64,000 nucleotides of DNA from JABCYV01 sp035512155 (GTDB lineage: Bacteria; Acidobacteriota; Terriglobia; Terriglobales; Acidobacteriaceae). Positions 9,059 through 17,031 of this stretch are shown here, in pieces (the first letter of the stretch is position 1; the number at the start of each line of letters is the position of its first letter). Made by a program: the position numbers and the translations under genes. Location of the stretch: NCBI GenBank assembly GCA_035512155.1, contig DATKEN010000122.1:1-64000 (forward strand). The letters run 5' to 3'. A model generated the notes under the pieces. It saw only the letters and a program-made list of their open reading frames with translations. It had not been told where the DNA came from and did not search any database.

Positions 9059-10288
9059 TTACTCTCGCAATCCGATCCATTGCGTTAGCGGTTGGGCCTT
9101 GCCCTCAGCCGCTTTATATACGGAGTCAGTCATCCGTTCTACATCTGGTACGGTTACTTCGCGTCCGCCGAGACCGCAGATGAAGCCGAGTACTGGCGGC
9201 CGCTTTCCGGACGGGTAGAGCGCATGGCGAACCTCACCGGCCAGCACGCCGCCAAGATACGGCGAGCCGAATGAATAATCACGGTCGATCACTCCGATCG
9301 CAGAGAAGCGTCCCAAACTCTTAGCCAGTTCCTCCGCAGCAAAAGGACGGAACCAGCGCATGCGCACGAAACCGACCTTCTTTCCTTGCTTGCGCATTTG
9401 CCGGATAGCGACCTTCACCGGAGTCGACAAAGTTCCCATGCCCATCAGCACCACGTCCGCATCTTCAGTTTCGTACTCCTCGAAGAATGGGTTGCCGTAT
9501 GAGCGCCCAAATATCCGCTCGAACTCGGCATAAGCCTCACGGATGACGATCGGCGAACGTTCCATGGCGGCGTAATTCTGACGCCGGATTTCCATCACCC
9601 AGTCTTCGTTGCCCTGAGGGGCCACGGTAATGGGATTGTCGGGATGGAGTAGCAATTCGCCGCGATTGTAAGGTGGCAGGAATTCGTTCACCTTTTCTTG
9701 CGATGGGATTTTGACGATCGCCTGGGAGTGGGTAAGGAATGCACCATCACAACTGATGGCACATGGGAGGAACACCCGCCGGTCCTCAGCTACTCGATAG
9801 GCGATCAGGGCGGTGTCTAACGCTTCCTGCGCGTTGTCCACCCAGACCAACTGCCAGCCGAGGTCGCGGACCGCGAGCGCGTCGTTGTGCTCTACTCCAA
9901 ACGCGCCGGGATCATCCAACGCACGGTTGCCCACCATGGCGATCATCGGAATGCGCAAGGCCGGAGTGACCGTCAGCGCTTCCATGGCATACATCCAGCC
10001 CACGCCGCTCGACCCGCAGAACACGCGCGCCCCACAGGCCGACGCGTGTTTCACAATTTCGAATTGGGAGTGTTCCCCTTCAGCGACGATGTACTCGCAA
10101 TCCAGTTCCCCGTTCGCCACCAGTTTGCACACGTATTGCATGACGGTGTCATAGGGGCGGATGGGGTAAGCTGTGATTACGTCAACGTCAGCCAGCTTGC
10201 ACGCGACAGCGATGGCTTCGCTGCCGGTTATTAGAGCGGTTTCGTCGGTCCTACGTTGTTCCTCAATGGGTGCGGCTACTGTCGCCAT
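9059..10288 (-). CDS. Oxalate oxidoreductase alpha subunit
   Basis: This 409-residue protein is the substrate- and ThDP-contacting alpha subunit of a PFOR-type enzyme. The start is the ATG at 10288, preceded by GGAGGAGAG; a longer open frame upstream would overlap the previous gene by about 150 bp and is not needed. PFOR enzymes carry AYPITPS; here the motif is AYPIRPYD, with Arg44 replacing the pyruvate-binding Thr. With a constant offset of 13, Arg44, Arg122, Asp125 and Phe130 coincide with Arg31, Arg109, Asp112 and Phe117 described for Moorella oxalate oxidoreductase (residue numbers from memory). Glu70 is in place for ThDP activation. This is the strongest evidence that the complex acts on oxalate rather than pyruvate. 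The gene begins 20 bp after the gamma-delta stop. Confidence 0.85.
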   Translation of the reverse strand: MATVAAPIEEQRRTDETALITGSEAIAVACKLADVDVITAYPIRPYDTVMQYVCKLVANGELDCEYIVAEGEHSQFEIVKHASACGARVFCGSSGVGWMYAMEALTVTPALRIPMIAMVGNRALDDPGAFGVEHNDALAVRDLGWQLVWVDNAQEALDTALIAYRVAEDRRVFLPCAISCDGAFLTHSQAIVKIPSQEKVNEFLPPYNRGELLLHPDNPITVAPQGNEDWVMEIRRQNYAAMERSPIVIREAYAEFERIFGRSYGNPFFEEYETEDADVVLMGMGTLSTPVKVAIRQMRKQGKKVGFVRMRWFRPFAAEELAKSLGRFSAIGVIDRDYSFGSPYLGGVLAGEVRHALYPSGKRPPVLGFICGLGGREVTVPDVERMTDSVYKAAEGKAQPLTQWIGLRE

Positions 10289-10308
10289 AACAACTCTCCT
10301 CCTACCGG

Positions 10309-11481
10309 TTAACCTTCGCGAGCAATTTCCAGCATCTCCGGAACCTGCTCTTCGTATTGTCCACGATAGCGGAAGCCATGGGAGCGCTCGGGATGCGACT
10401 TGATCTTCTCTTCCAACCACGCCTTGTACGCCACGTTGTCCTTCCTCCAAGCCTCCCATTGGCTGGAGTTATCGGAGAATTCTGTCTCGTTGACCATGGT
10501 CACGCATTCTTTGACGGGACAGACTGCCTCGCATACGCCGCATCCGCAGCAAGCTTGCATATTGGCGTCATACAAGCCTTCCGGAGTCACGTCGAAGCAG
10601 GAGTCCGGACACTGCAGCCAGCAAAGTGTGCACTTAATGCAAGTGTCGAAGTTAACGACCGGCCGCATGGTACGCGTGCTGAACTTTTTGAAAGTGGGGT
10701 TGCGGTCGGGCTGGAATCCGCCGTGGGCGTTGTTAGTCGGATCGTCCATTTTGTGCCCGGCGGGGATGCTTGGGATGGCAATGCCTTCGCCCATCTCATG
10801 CCACTTCGGCAGATCAAACTTGTAGGGAACTTCAGGATTGCCCTGACTGGGTTGCACTGTGATGCTAGTGGTACGCTCAAAAGATTTCGCCGCCGAGGTC
10901 GCCTTGAGCTCATCTTTCCACTCGGCAACAATCGCTTTTTGCACGGACTTAAGGCTGAACAAGTCGGGCAAGATCTTGGCAATAGCACCCAGGATGCGAA
11001 CGTCGGTATGGTCGTCCTTGTAGACCCAAAGGCCAGAGAAGCTGACGGTACCCTTCAAAATCGCCAATTGGTAAGGGGCTTCCTTGCGATGGGCCATGGC
11101 GATAATCTCTTCGGGTCCTTCGCGTGACGTCACGATGAGCGTGCCGCCTGGTTTTAACAGTCGATTGACCGGCTGCAACCCGTACCACGCCCACGACTCC
11201 ACGCCCTTACAGAGCGTGTCGTCGACCGCGATCGTGATATCGACTTCTTTAGGTTCGTACTTCGCCATTCCTTCCTGGAGGGTTTGCTCATCCGTGGCCA
11301 CGATGGCGAAATTCTTGGCGGGAATGCCATTGCGCTCGGGACTATCGCCGTAGCGGCCAAAGGAAATGCCCATCTTCCCTTCCTGATGGGCAGCCAACAC
11401 GATCGCGCGGCTGATTCTGGTGGCCAGGGTCTTCTGAAAAATTCCTCGGTAAATAATTTCAATCGCGAATAGCCGGCCCAT
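10309..11481 (-). CDS. Oxalate oxidoreductase fused gamma-delta subunit (two 4Fe-4S clusters)
   Basis: The 390-residue product joins a gamma domain (about residues 1-190, 2-oxoacid oxidoreductase gamma fold, with GRYGDSPERNG) to a ferredoxin-like delta domain (about 250-345). The delta domain has two 4Fe-4S motifs, CIKCTLCWLQCPDSC and CCGCGVCEAVCPVKEC. Gamma-delta fusion in this order is a feature of the Moorella oxalate oxidoreductase, whereas many archaeal enzymes keep the two separate. The clusters would relay electrons from the active site to a soluble ferredoxin. GGAGGTTCC precedes the ATG. It lies 18 bp after the FadR-type regulator gene, so regulator and enzyme are probably one transcript. 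Confidence 0.83.
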   Translation of the reverse strand: MGRLFAIEIIYRGIFQKTLATRISRAIVLAAHQEGKMGISFGRYGDSPERNGIPAKNFAIVATDEQTLQEGMAKYEPKEVDITIAVDDTLCKGVESWAWYGLQPVNRLLKPGGTLIVTSREGPEEIIAMAHRKEAPYQLAILKGTVSFSGLWVYKDDHTDVRILGAIAKILPDLFSLKSVQKAIVAEWKDELKATSAAKSFERTTSITVQPSQGNPEVPYKFDLPKWHEMGEGIAIPSIPAGHKMDDPTNNAHGGFQPDRNPTFKKFSTRTMRPVVNFDTCIKCTLCWLQCPDSCFDVTPEGLYDANMQACCGCGVCEAVCPVKECVTMVNETEFSDNSSQWEAWRKDNVAYKAWLEEKIKSHPERSHGFRYRGQYEEQVPEMLEIAREG

Positions 11482-11499
11482 TTGGAACCTCCGTTGAGT

Positions 11500-12207
11500 T
11501 TATAGCTTGTTCAGTACGATTTCTTCGACGTCTTCAATATGGCGCCGCATCGCAGCTTCCGCCGCCAAAGCATCATGCCGCTTTATGGCGGCAAAAACTT
11601 TCCGGTGACCGCCCAGCGATTTCTGCGGGCGCCCTTCCACTTGCAGAGAACGTTCACGAGTCTCGCGCAGCAGGTCCATCAGAACGTCCAGCACTTTCAG
11701 CACAACACTATTGCCTGAAGCCAGGGCAACACTGTAGTGGAATTCCGAGTCTTCCTCGACGGCCAGATCTCCCTTGGTTAGCTTCTCGTCCTGCCGGCTC
11801 AGGATCTCTTCCATTTCGGCGATTTCCTCCGGAGAGGCGTGGGTTGCAGCACGAGCCGCCAACGGCGGTTCAAGCATCTTGCGAAAATCCAGAAGCTCGC
11901 TCACCAACTCGCGTTGGCGAGAGAGCATCGACGCCAGTGGATTGATCAGCGCAGCCGAGGAAATTTCGCGGACCACAGTGCCCGCACCCTGCCGAGGTTC
12001 GACCATGCCTATTAATTCCAAGCTGCGGATTGCGTCGCGGATGGAACTGCGGCTGACTCCCAACATCTCAGCCAGTTCGCGTTCTGAAGGAAGTTTGTCG
12101 CCAGGTTGCAGCCGTTTGAGGATGAGGCGCTCGATTTGTTTGGCGACCTCTTCGTAGACCTTATTTCTTTTGATCGCCTCGAACTCGGACTTTATCGTCG
12201 CCGGCAA
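11500..12207 (-). CDS. FadR-subfamily GntR regulator of the oxalate genes (start reassigned)
   Basis: The protein has an N-terminal winged helix (ERELAEMLGVSRSSIRDAI, about residues 46-64 of the chosen frame) followed by a FCD effector domain with DSEFHYSVA and GHRKVF-x-AIKRHD, whose His/Asp pattern usually binds a metal plus a small carboxylate. An ATG at 12255 would make a longer product. However, a TATAAT box (12245-12250) and a palindrome (12221-12239) then fall inside the coding sequence. A TTG at 12207 has GGAG six bases upstream and begins just before the conserved IKSEFEAIKRNKVYEEV segment, so I prefer it (235 residues). The effector is likely oxalate, glyoxylate or an oxalyl-derived acid; that is inference. 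It is the first gene of the oxalate oxidoreductase unit. Confidence 0.8.
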   Translation of the reverse strand: MPATIKSEFEAIKRNKVYEEVAKQIERLILKRLQPGDKLPSERELAEMLGVSRSSIRDAIRSLELIGMVEPRQGAGTVVREISSAALINPLASMLSRQRELVSELLDFRKMLEPPLAARAATHASPEEIAEMEEILSRQDEKLTKGDLAVEEDSEFHYSVALASGNSVVLKVLDVLMDLLRETRERSLQVEGRPQKSLGGHRKVFAAIKRHDALAAEAAMRRHIEDVEEIVLNKL

Positions 12208-12220
12208 GCGAAGCTCCAAG

Positions 12221-12250
12221 TGGTCTGATAAGTGGACCAGATGAATTATA
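12221..12250 (-). promoter_or_regulatory. Promoter -10 and operator of the regulator/oxalate oxidoreductase operon
   Basis: A consensus TATAAT on the minus strand (12245-12250) is followed by the inverted repeat TGGTC-N9-GACCA (12221-12239), placed where transcription would start. FadR-subfamily regulators commonly bind palindromes built from TGGT and ACCA arms. No good -35 lies 17 bp upstream. The arrangement suggests autorepression relieved by an effector. Confidence 0.5.
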
Positions 12251-12338
12251 CTCATCTTGTCAAGCGAAAAAACCGATTCAAAAAAAATTTCCTAAGCTCC
12301 ACCTTATAAGGGAGTTTGGGGGCGGCTAAGCGCAGTGG

Positions 12339-13319
12339 TTATTGGGCAGCCGAGATCCGGCACTCCGCTAGCAGCTTCGCGCAGGCATATACCGTCTTGC
12401 TATGGAACATGGGAAGATTCAAACGCTCCCCGAGTTCCACCACCGCGCCAACGACTGCTTCAAGTTCGAGGGGACGTCCCGCCTCAAGATCTTGCAGCAT
12501 TGACGTTTTGTGTTCGCCAATTTTCTCCGCGCCCGCGATTCGCTGTTCGATCGAGACTGGCAACTCCAGGCCTAAGTGCAAAGCCACAGCCTTTGCCTCT
12601 TCCATTATTTTTCGGACCAAGGCGCAGACTTCAGGGTCGCGTGTCATTTGAGCCAGCGTCGCGCCGGTTAGCGCGCTAATAGGATTGAAGGCGACGTTGC
12701 CCAGAATTTTCACCCAAATCTCATTCCGGATCCGGGTAGTTACGGGGCAGCGTAAGCCGGAAGCGATCATGGCCTCGGCAATGCAGCGAGAACGATCAGA
12801 GCGCGTGCCGTCGGGTTCCCCGAGAGTGATCCGATTGCCGGCGGTGTGCTGGATGACTCCGGGCGCAGTAATTTCCGTAGAGAAATAAATGATTGAACCG
12901 AGCACGCTCCGCGGCTCGATGGCCGCGGATATCACTCCTGCGGGATCGACACGCTCCAGTCGCATCCCTTCCCAAGGTCCAGTAAAACCCTGGAAGAACC
13001 ACCATGGGAGTCCGTTCTGGGTGCTGACCACGGTTGTTTTTGTGGCCAGCACGGGCCGTAGCAGCGGAGCAAGCTGGGGCAAGCCGTGAGCTTTCACGCC
13101 GAGGAAAACAACGTCGACGGGACCAACTTCCTCGAGCTTGCCGGATACTTTGGGACGCACATCAAAATCCCCGTCTACACTTTTTATCTGCACACCACGC
13201 TCTTGCATCGCGCGAAGATGCGGGCCTCGCGCGAACAGGGTGACGTCCAAGCCAGCATGCGCCATGCGCGCGCCGATATACGCTCCGATGGCGCCAGCGC
13301 CGGCGATCAGGAATTTCAT
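12339..13319 (-). CDS. PanE/ApbA-family reductase, candidate oxalyl-CoA reductase
   Basis: This 326-residue protein has an N-terminal NADP-binding Rossmann motif GAGAIGAYIG (7-16) and the family segment STQNGLPWWFF (about 98-108). The catalytic-lysine region NEIWVKILGNVAFNP (about 199-213) and the C-terminal KTSMLQD (about 272-278) are also present. Classical ketopantoate reductase (PanE) makes pantoate, but a PanE paralogue (PanE2) of Methylobacterium extorquens was reported as the oxalyl-CoA reductase of oxalate assimilation. Here the gene overlaps the oxalate-CoA ligase by ATGA (13316-13319) and no pantothenate gene is near, so oxalyl-CoA to glyoxylate reduction is the favoured role. Substrate specificity cannot be read directly; the usual E-I-D ending of the SMLQD block is L-E-L-E here. 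Confidence 0.72.
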   Translation of the reverse strand: MKFLIAGAGAIGAYIGARMAHAGLDVTLFARGPHLRAMQERGVQIKSVDGDFDVRPKVSGKLEEVGPVDVVFLGVKAHGLPQLAPLLRPVLATKTTVVSTQNGLPWWFFQGFTGPWEGMRLERVDPAGVISAAIEPRSVLGSIIYFSTEITAPGVIQHTAGNRITLGEPDGTRSDRSRCIAEAMIASGLRCPVTTRIRNEIWVKILGNVAFNPISALTGATLAQMTRDPEVCALVRKIMEEAKAVALHLGLELPVSIEQRIAGAEKIGEHKTSMLQDLEAGRPLELEAVVGAVVELGERLNLPMFHSKTVYACAKLLAECRISAAQ

Positions 13320-14827
13320 TTTTCCTCGTCCAAAAGTGCGGCGGCCACGGCGCGCCGGCGAATTTTTCCCGTCGCCGTGGTGGGGATGCTTTCCACGATG
13401 TAGACCTTCTTAGGACATTTGAATTCGGCGAGCCAATCACGGCAGTGTTTCAGCAGCGCGGCTTCAGTGTGACTGTCCGGCTCGTGCAACACCACCGCCG
13501 CCGCCACTTCCTCTCCGAGGACTGGGTGCGCGAAGCCGAATGTGACCGCGGCGGCAACCGCCGGGTGCCTCAGCAAAACTTCGTCGATTTCATGCGGCGC
13601 GATGTTTTCTCCTCCACGGATCACGATGTCTTTCATGCGTCCGGTCAAATGCAGGTAGCAGTCCTGATCGAGGAAACCCTGGTCGCCGGTGCGAAACCAC
13701 CCATCGGTGAAGGAACGAGCGTTGGCCTCGGGATTATTTTCGTATCCGCGAAACACATTGGCTCCCTGGATCGCGATCTCACCTCGTTGATTGGTTGCCA
13801 GATGATTGCCCTGGGCGTCCAGGATGCTGATGCGGATCCCGGTTCCCACTCCCACTGATCCCGCCTTGCGGTTTCGCGGCGGCAGCGGATTGGAGGTCAT
13901 TTGGTGGGCGGCTTCGGTCATTCCATAAGCTTCGACGAAGGGGACGCCGAAAAGACCTTCGATTTTATGAATGAGCTCGGGCGACAAAGGCGCGCTGCAG
14001 GAACGGATAAAGCGCAAGGAGGCAGCGTCTGCCGGTTTCTCGCGCGTCCGAGCCAAGAGAAGCTGGTGCATGGTGGGAACCCCAGAAAACCAGCTCACGC
14101 GATGTTCGCGCACCGTCCGCCAGAAAGCCAGCGCATTGAACTTGGTGGGAATGACGACCACGCCGCCCGAAAGCAATGTCGCCATAATCGAGCCTATCAA
14201 GCCATGAATGTGGAAGAGCGGCATGATGCAAAGCGAGACGTCGTCCTCAGAAAGCGTATAGGTATTGGCGATATTGGCGGAGGAGACCGCCAGATTGAAG
14301 TGGCGGAGGGGCACACGCTTCGGCCGACCGGTGCTTCCGCTGGTGTGCAGGATCAGAGCGATGTCATCGGCGGTTGGAGGAATTGCCGAGGCTCCTTTCG
14401 CAGCATCCACTAAGTGGACGAACCCCTGGTCGTTCATCTCCACCGAGAGCACCGGGATTTTGCGGTCAGCGGCTGCGCTGCGCGCATATTCGGCGCCCAC
14501 CGGGGGACAAATCAGCACCCGAGCGTCGGTGTCTCCCAGAAAAAAAAGAAACTCCTCATAGGGATGGGTTGGATTGAGAGGAGCGGCGGTCCCAGCAATG
14601 GTGGCGGCCAGAAAACTTACAATCATCGGCAAGCCATTGGGGAGCGCGATCGCTACGCGGTCGCCTCGGCGAATGCCAGCTGAGGCCAAGGCGTCGGCCA
14701 TGGCCAGGACCTGCTGCCGCAGCGAATCATAAGTGACTCGAATTCCCAACTCGGGGACAATAACCGCGGTGTGGGCGTCGGCAAAATGTAAAACGTCAAG
14801 AAGCGTGTTTACCGACTTCAAGGTCAT
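13316..14827 (-). CDS. Probable oxalate-CoA ligase (acyl-activating enzyme, AAE3/Pcs60-like)
   Basis: This 503-residue adenylate-forming enzyme has the P-loop-like motif HTSGSTGRPKRVPL (about residues 161-174), EAYGMTEAAHQM (about 295), GWFRTGDQGF (about 376) and the C-terminal catalytic lysine in TATGKIRRR (about 485). Segments such as RFIRSCSAPLSP, MTSNPLPPRN and FRGYENNPEAN closely resemble what I recall of the oxalyl-CoA synthetases of plants (AAE3) and yeast (Pcs60), more than general acetyl- or fatty-acyl-CoA ligases. The reaction would be oxalate + ATP + CoA to oxalyl-CoA + AMP + PPi. It is coupled to the reductase downstream and lies 66 bp after the aminotransferase. Malonate or another dicarboxylate is the main alternative substrate. 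Confidence 0.78.
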   Translation of the reverse strand: MTLKSVNTLLDVLHFADAHTAVIVPELGIRVTYDSLRQQVLAMADALASAGIRRGDRVAIALPNGLPMIVSFLAATIAGTAAPLNPTHPYEEFLFFLGDTDARVLICPPVGAEYARSAAADRKIPVLSVEMNDQGFVHLVDAAKGASAIPPTADDIALILHTSGSTGRPKRVPLRHFNLAVSSANIANTYTLSEDDVSLCIMPLFHIHGLIGSIMATLLSGGVVVIPTKFNALAFWRTVREHRVSWFSGVPTMHQLLLARTREKPADAASLRFIRSCSAPLSPELIHKIEGLFGVPFVEAYGMTEAAHQMTSNPLPPRNRKAGSVGVGTGIRISILDAQGNHLATNQRGEIAIQGANVFRGYENNPEANARSFTDGWFRTGDQGFLDQDCYLHLTGRMKDIVIRGGENIAPHEIDEVLLRHPAVAAAVTFGFAHPVLGEEVAAAVVLHEPDSHTEAALLKHCRDWLAEFKCPKKVYIVESIPTTATGKIRRRAVAAALLDEEK

Positions 14828-14893
14828 CCGATATCCCTGTAACGGAGCTAGTGCGACGAGCGAGCGACTCTTTTGCGCGTTTCAAAAGGCAAG

Positions 14894-16060
14894 CTATGGC
14901 CGGTAACCCTGAGAAGCCAGGGATTTCTTCAACTCCCGAAGCAGAAACTGAACGTGCTCCTCTGTGGCTAGCGGGCCCATGATCCCAATGCGAAACACTT
15001 TGCCCGCGAGCGGTCCAAAACCACCCAGAATCTCGATGCCTTCTTCCTCGAGCAGCCGGCTTTTTACTTTTGCTTCGTCGACGCCCTGGGGCACGCTTAC
15101 GGTGTTAAGAGTCCAAATACGCTGTCCTTCGGGGACGAGCATGCGCAACCCCATGGCCTCGACACCCTTGACGAAAGCCTCATGACAGCGACGGTGGCGT
15201 TCCCAGCGATTTTCGATCCCTTCTTCCGCAATCACCACCAACGCTTCGCGCAGAGCATAGAACATCGAAATCGGAGCGGTGTGATGGTAACGATGTGACA
15301 CGGTGGAATAGTCGTAGATCAACTTGAGGTCGAGATACCAACTGCGCGGAGACGATGTTCGGGAGCCTAGCCAGTTCATGGCGCGCGACGAGAGAAACAT
15401 TGGAGACAATCCAGGGGGACAGCTCAGGCCTTTCTGCGAGCAACTGTAGGCAACATCGATGCCGGTCTTCGCAGCATTTACTGGAATTCCCCCCAGCGAA
15501 GTTACGCAGTCGGCAATGACGAGAGCGCCGGCGTCGTGTGCGGCGGAACAAATCGCCCGTCCCGATTGCAACGCTCCAGTTGAAGTCTCAGCGTGAACGT
15601 ACGCGACGACCTGTGGCTGCTCGCGACGAATGAAGTCAACTGCTTCCTGGTCCGCGAAGGTGTCGCCCCAAGGCTTCTCCAAGCGAACGACGCTTGCGCC
15701 CTGACGTTTGCCCATCTCGGTAATGCGATCGCAAAAATAGCCATTCGCAAAAACCGCAAACTTTGTCCCGGGTTCGACGAAGTTGGCAACCGATGCTTCC
15801 ATGCCGGCACTGCCGGTGCCGGAGATGACCATCGTGACGCCATCGTCCGCACCAAAAACGGGCTTGAGCAACTGCTGGATCTCCTGCATCACCCCGAAGA
15901 AGTAGGGATCGAGGTGCCCGACAATGGGCTTTGACAGGGCTTCATAGACCCGAGGGTGCACCATGCTCGGGCCGGGCCCAAACAAGTAGCGGCGCGGCGG
16001 CGCAAGGGGAGAATACGTTGTCGTCGGCCTAGTCTCCTTTTGCGCGCTGATGACAGTCAT
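14894..16060 (-). CDS. Alanine/serine-glyoxylate aminotransferase (class V, PLP)
   Basis: The 388-residue product begins at the ATG at 16060, with GGAG 9-10 nt upstream; a longer frame to 16102 would cover a promoter. Diagnostic features are LFGPGPSMVHPRV (about 26-38), the GTGSAGMEA block (about 80), the PLP-lysine segment YSCSQKGLSCPPG (Lys about residue 202), YHHTAPISMFYALREAL (about 254), and a C-terminal FRIGIMG. These fit the AGT/SGAT family, which transaminates glyoxylate to glycine using alanine or serine. As first gene of the ligase-reductase unit it would remove the glyoxylate made from oxalyl-CoA, feeding glycine and serine synthesis. The amino donor is not deducible. Confidence 0.85.
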   Translation of the reverse strand: MTVISAQKETRPTTTYSPLAPPRRYLFGPGPSMVHPRVYEALSKPIVGHLDPYFFGVMQEIQQLLKPVFGADDGVTMVISGTGSAGMEASVANFVEPGTKFAVFANGYFCDRITEMGKRQGASVVRLEKPWGDTFADQEAVDFIRREQPQVVAYVHAETSTGALQSGRAICSAAHDAGALVIADCVTSLGGIPVNAAKTGIDVAYSCSQKGLSCPPGLSPMFLSSRAMNWLGSRTSSPRSWYLDLKLIYDYSTVSHRYHHTAPISMFYALREALVVIAEEGIENRWERHRRCHEAFVKGVEAMGLRMLVPEGQRIWTLNTVSVPQGVDEAKVKSRLLEEEGIEILGGFGPLAGKVFRIGIMGPLATEEHVQFLLRELKKSLASQGYRP

Positions 16061-16081
16061 CGTGGTAGCTCCAAGCTGGGG

Positions 16082-16132
16082 ATTGTCGGGTGAAAAGACC
16101 ACTCAGTCAAACTGATTGTCGTTATCAGCCCG
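16082..16132 (-). promoter_or_regulatory. Promoter and possible operator of the oxalate-assimilation operon
   Basis: On the minus strand TTGACT (16105-16110) and GACAAT (16082-16087) are separated by exactly 17 bp. The -35 is embedded in a TCAGT-N3-ACTGA inverted repeat, AGTGGTCT in the spacer matches the regulator's palindrome region, and a TTATCAG heptamer also found at the other two sites lies upstream (16122-16128). Confidence 0.5.
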
Positions 16133-16197
16133 GTAGAAAAATACTATCACTTGGATGGGCGCCGGTTTGTTGCGCGACGAACCAAGCTGAGGCAAGA

Positions 16198-16683
16198 TTA
16201 CTTGACGCGAGTCTCTTGGTAATGCCACGCCTTCCACTGCCCGCCACGCCTTATCCAGACCTCGCTAATCAGCACCCTCTTGAACCGATTCACTGCTTTG
16301 GGAGGAAATTCCATTGTGATTTCGTAGGTAACGAAGACCGTGTCGGGCGCGACCGGAAAGACTTTGAAAAATGCTAGCGAGTAGTTGTGGACGTTTGACG
16401 CGGCGATCTCGTTTACCGCATGGATCTTATTTCGCGCGCCATCACCATCGTCCTCGACGGCGACGAAATCATCCGCCAGCAAATCGCCGTATGCCTTCTT
16501 GTCTTTCTTTTTGAAAGCCTCCCACTCAGCTCTGACGTTTGATTCAAGTATGCCATTCAGTTCGGGCTGAGCCGCGACAGAGTTAGAGGACGTGCCTTGG
16601 TTAGCTTTCTTGGCTGGTTGCTGCGCCTGGGCGAGAATCGCGACCAACAGCATACTGCCTGTACAGATGGGTAAGATTCGCAT
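16198..16683 (-). CDS. Secreted DUF4440/SnoaL-like protein
   Basis: This 161-residue protein has a signal peptide (about residues 1-21, ending in AQAQ) and a Lys/Ser-rich linker. An NTF2-like alpha+beta domain follows, with WEAFKKKDKKAYGDLLADDFVAVEDDG (shown in part; about 53-79) and the terminal WIRRGGQWKAWHYQETRV block. That pattern is typical of DUF4440 proteins, which form cone-shaped dimers with a ligand pocket and are often of unknown function. GAGGAGAG precedes the ATG. It lies alone between the oxalate operon promoter and the porin gene; no operon partner is evident. Confidence 0.8.
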   Translation of the reverse strand: MRILPICTGSMLLVAILAQAQQPAKKANQGTSSNSVAAQPELNGILESNVRAEWEAFKKKDKKAYGDLLADDFVAVEDDGDGARNKIHAVNEIAASNVHNYSLAFFKVFPVAPDTVFVTYEITMEFPPKAVNRFKRVLISEVWIRRGGQWKAWHYQETRVK

Positions 16684-17031
16684 TTATCTCTCCTCAGAGT
16701 GGCGAATCTTACAAGCCTGTCGCCAAGCCGTCAAAGTATAGGGGAAGTCAGTAGTGGCGTGTTTTCCAGCCACAACTGGCATCATCCGGAGGGACCTTGC
16801 GTGCAGACGGACGACGTATCCGGCGAAACTCCCACGCGAGATCTCTCACCCGGCTGAACTGCCCCGGAGTTCGGGATGACGCCTCCGAATGAACATCTAA
16901 TCCAAACTGAGCGACGACCCGGAATCCGCTGCATGGGGACCACGGGCGCGAATACCAACTCGAGAGACGCAACAGTTTTGGAAGGAAGTGCTCCAGCGCG
17001 GAAGCCGTTCCACACTGGAGCGTAAGTAAGG
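16684..17031. other. Non-coding gap between the DUF4440 gene and the porin gene
   Basis: This 348-bp stretch would carry the promoter of the DUF4440 gene (right of its ATG) and the 3' untranslated region of the porin. Open frames across it have no initiation signal and odd composition. I see no clear terminator. Confidence 0.4.

Noticed and set aside
7985..11481. Annotation as pyruvate:ferredoxin oxidoreductase
   Set aside because: The pyruvate-binding Thr of the alpha subunit is Arg and the gene neighbours all concern oxalate and glyoxylate.
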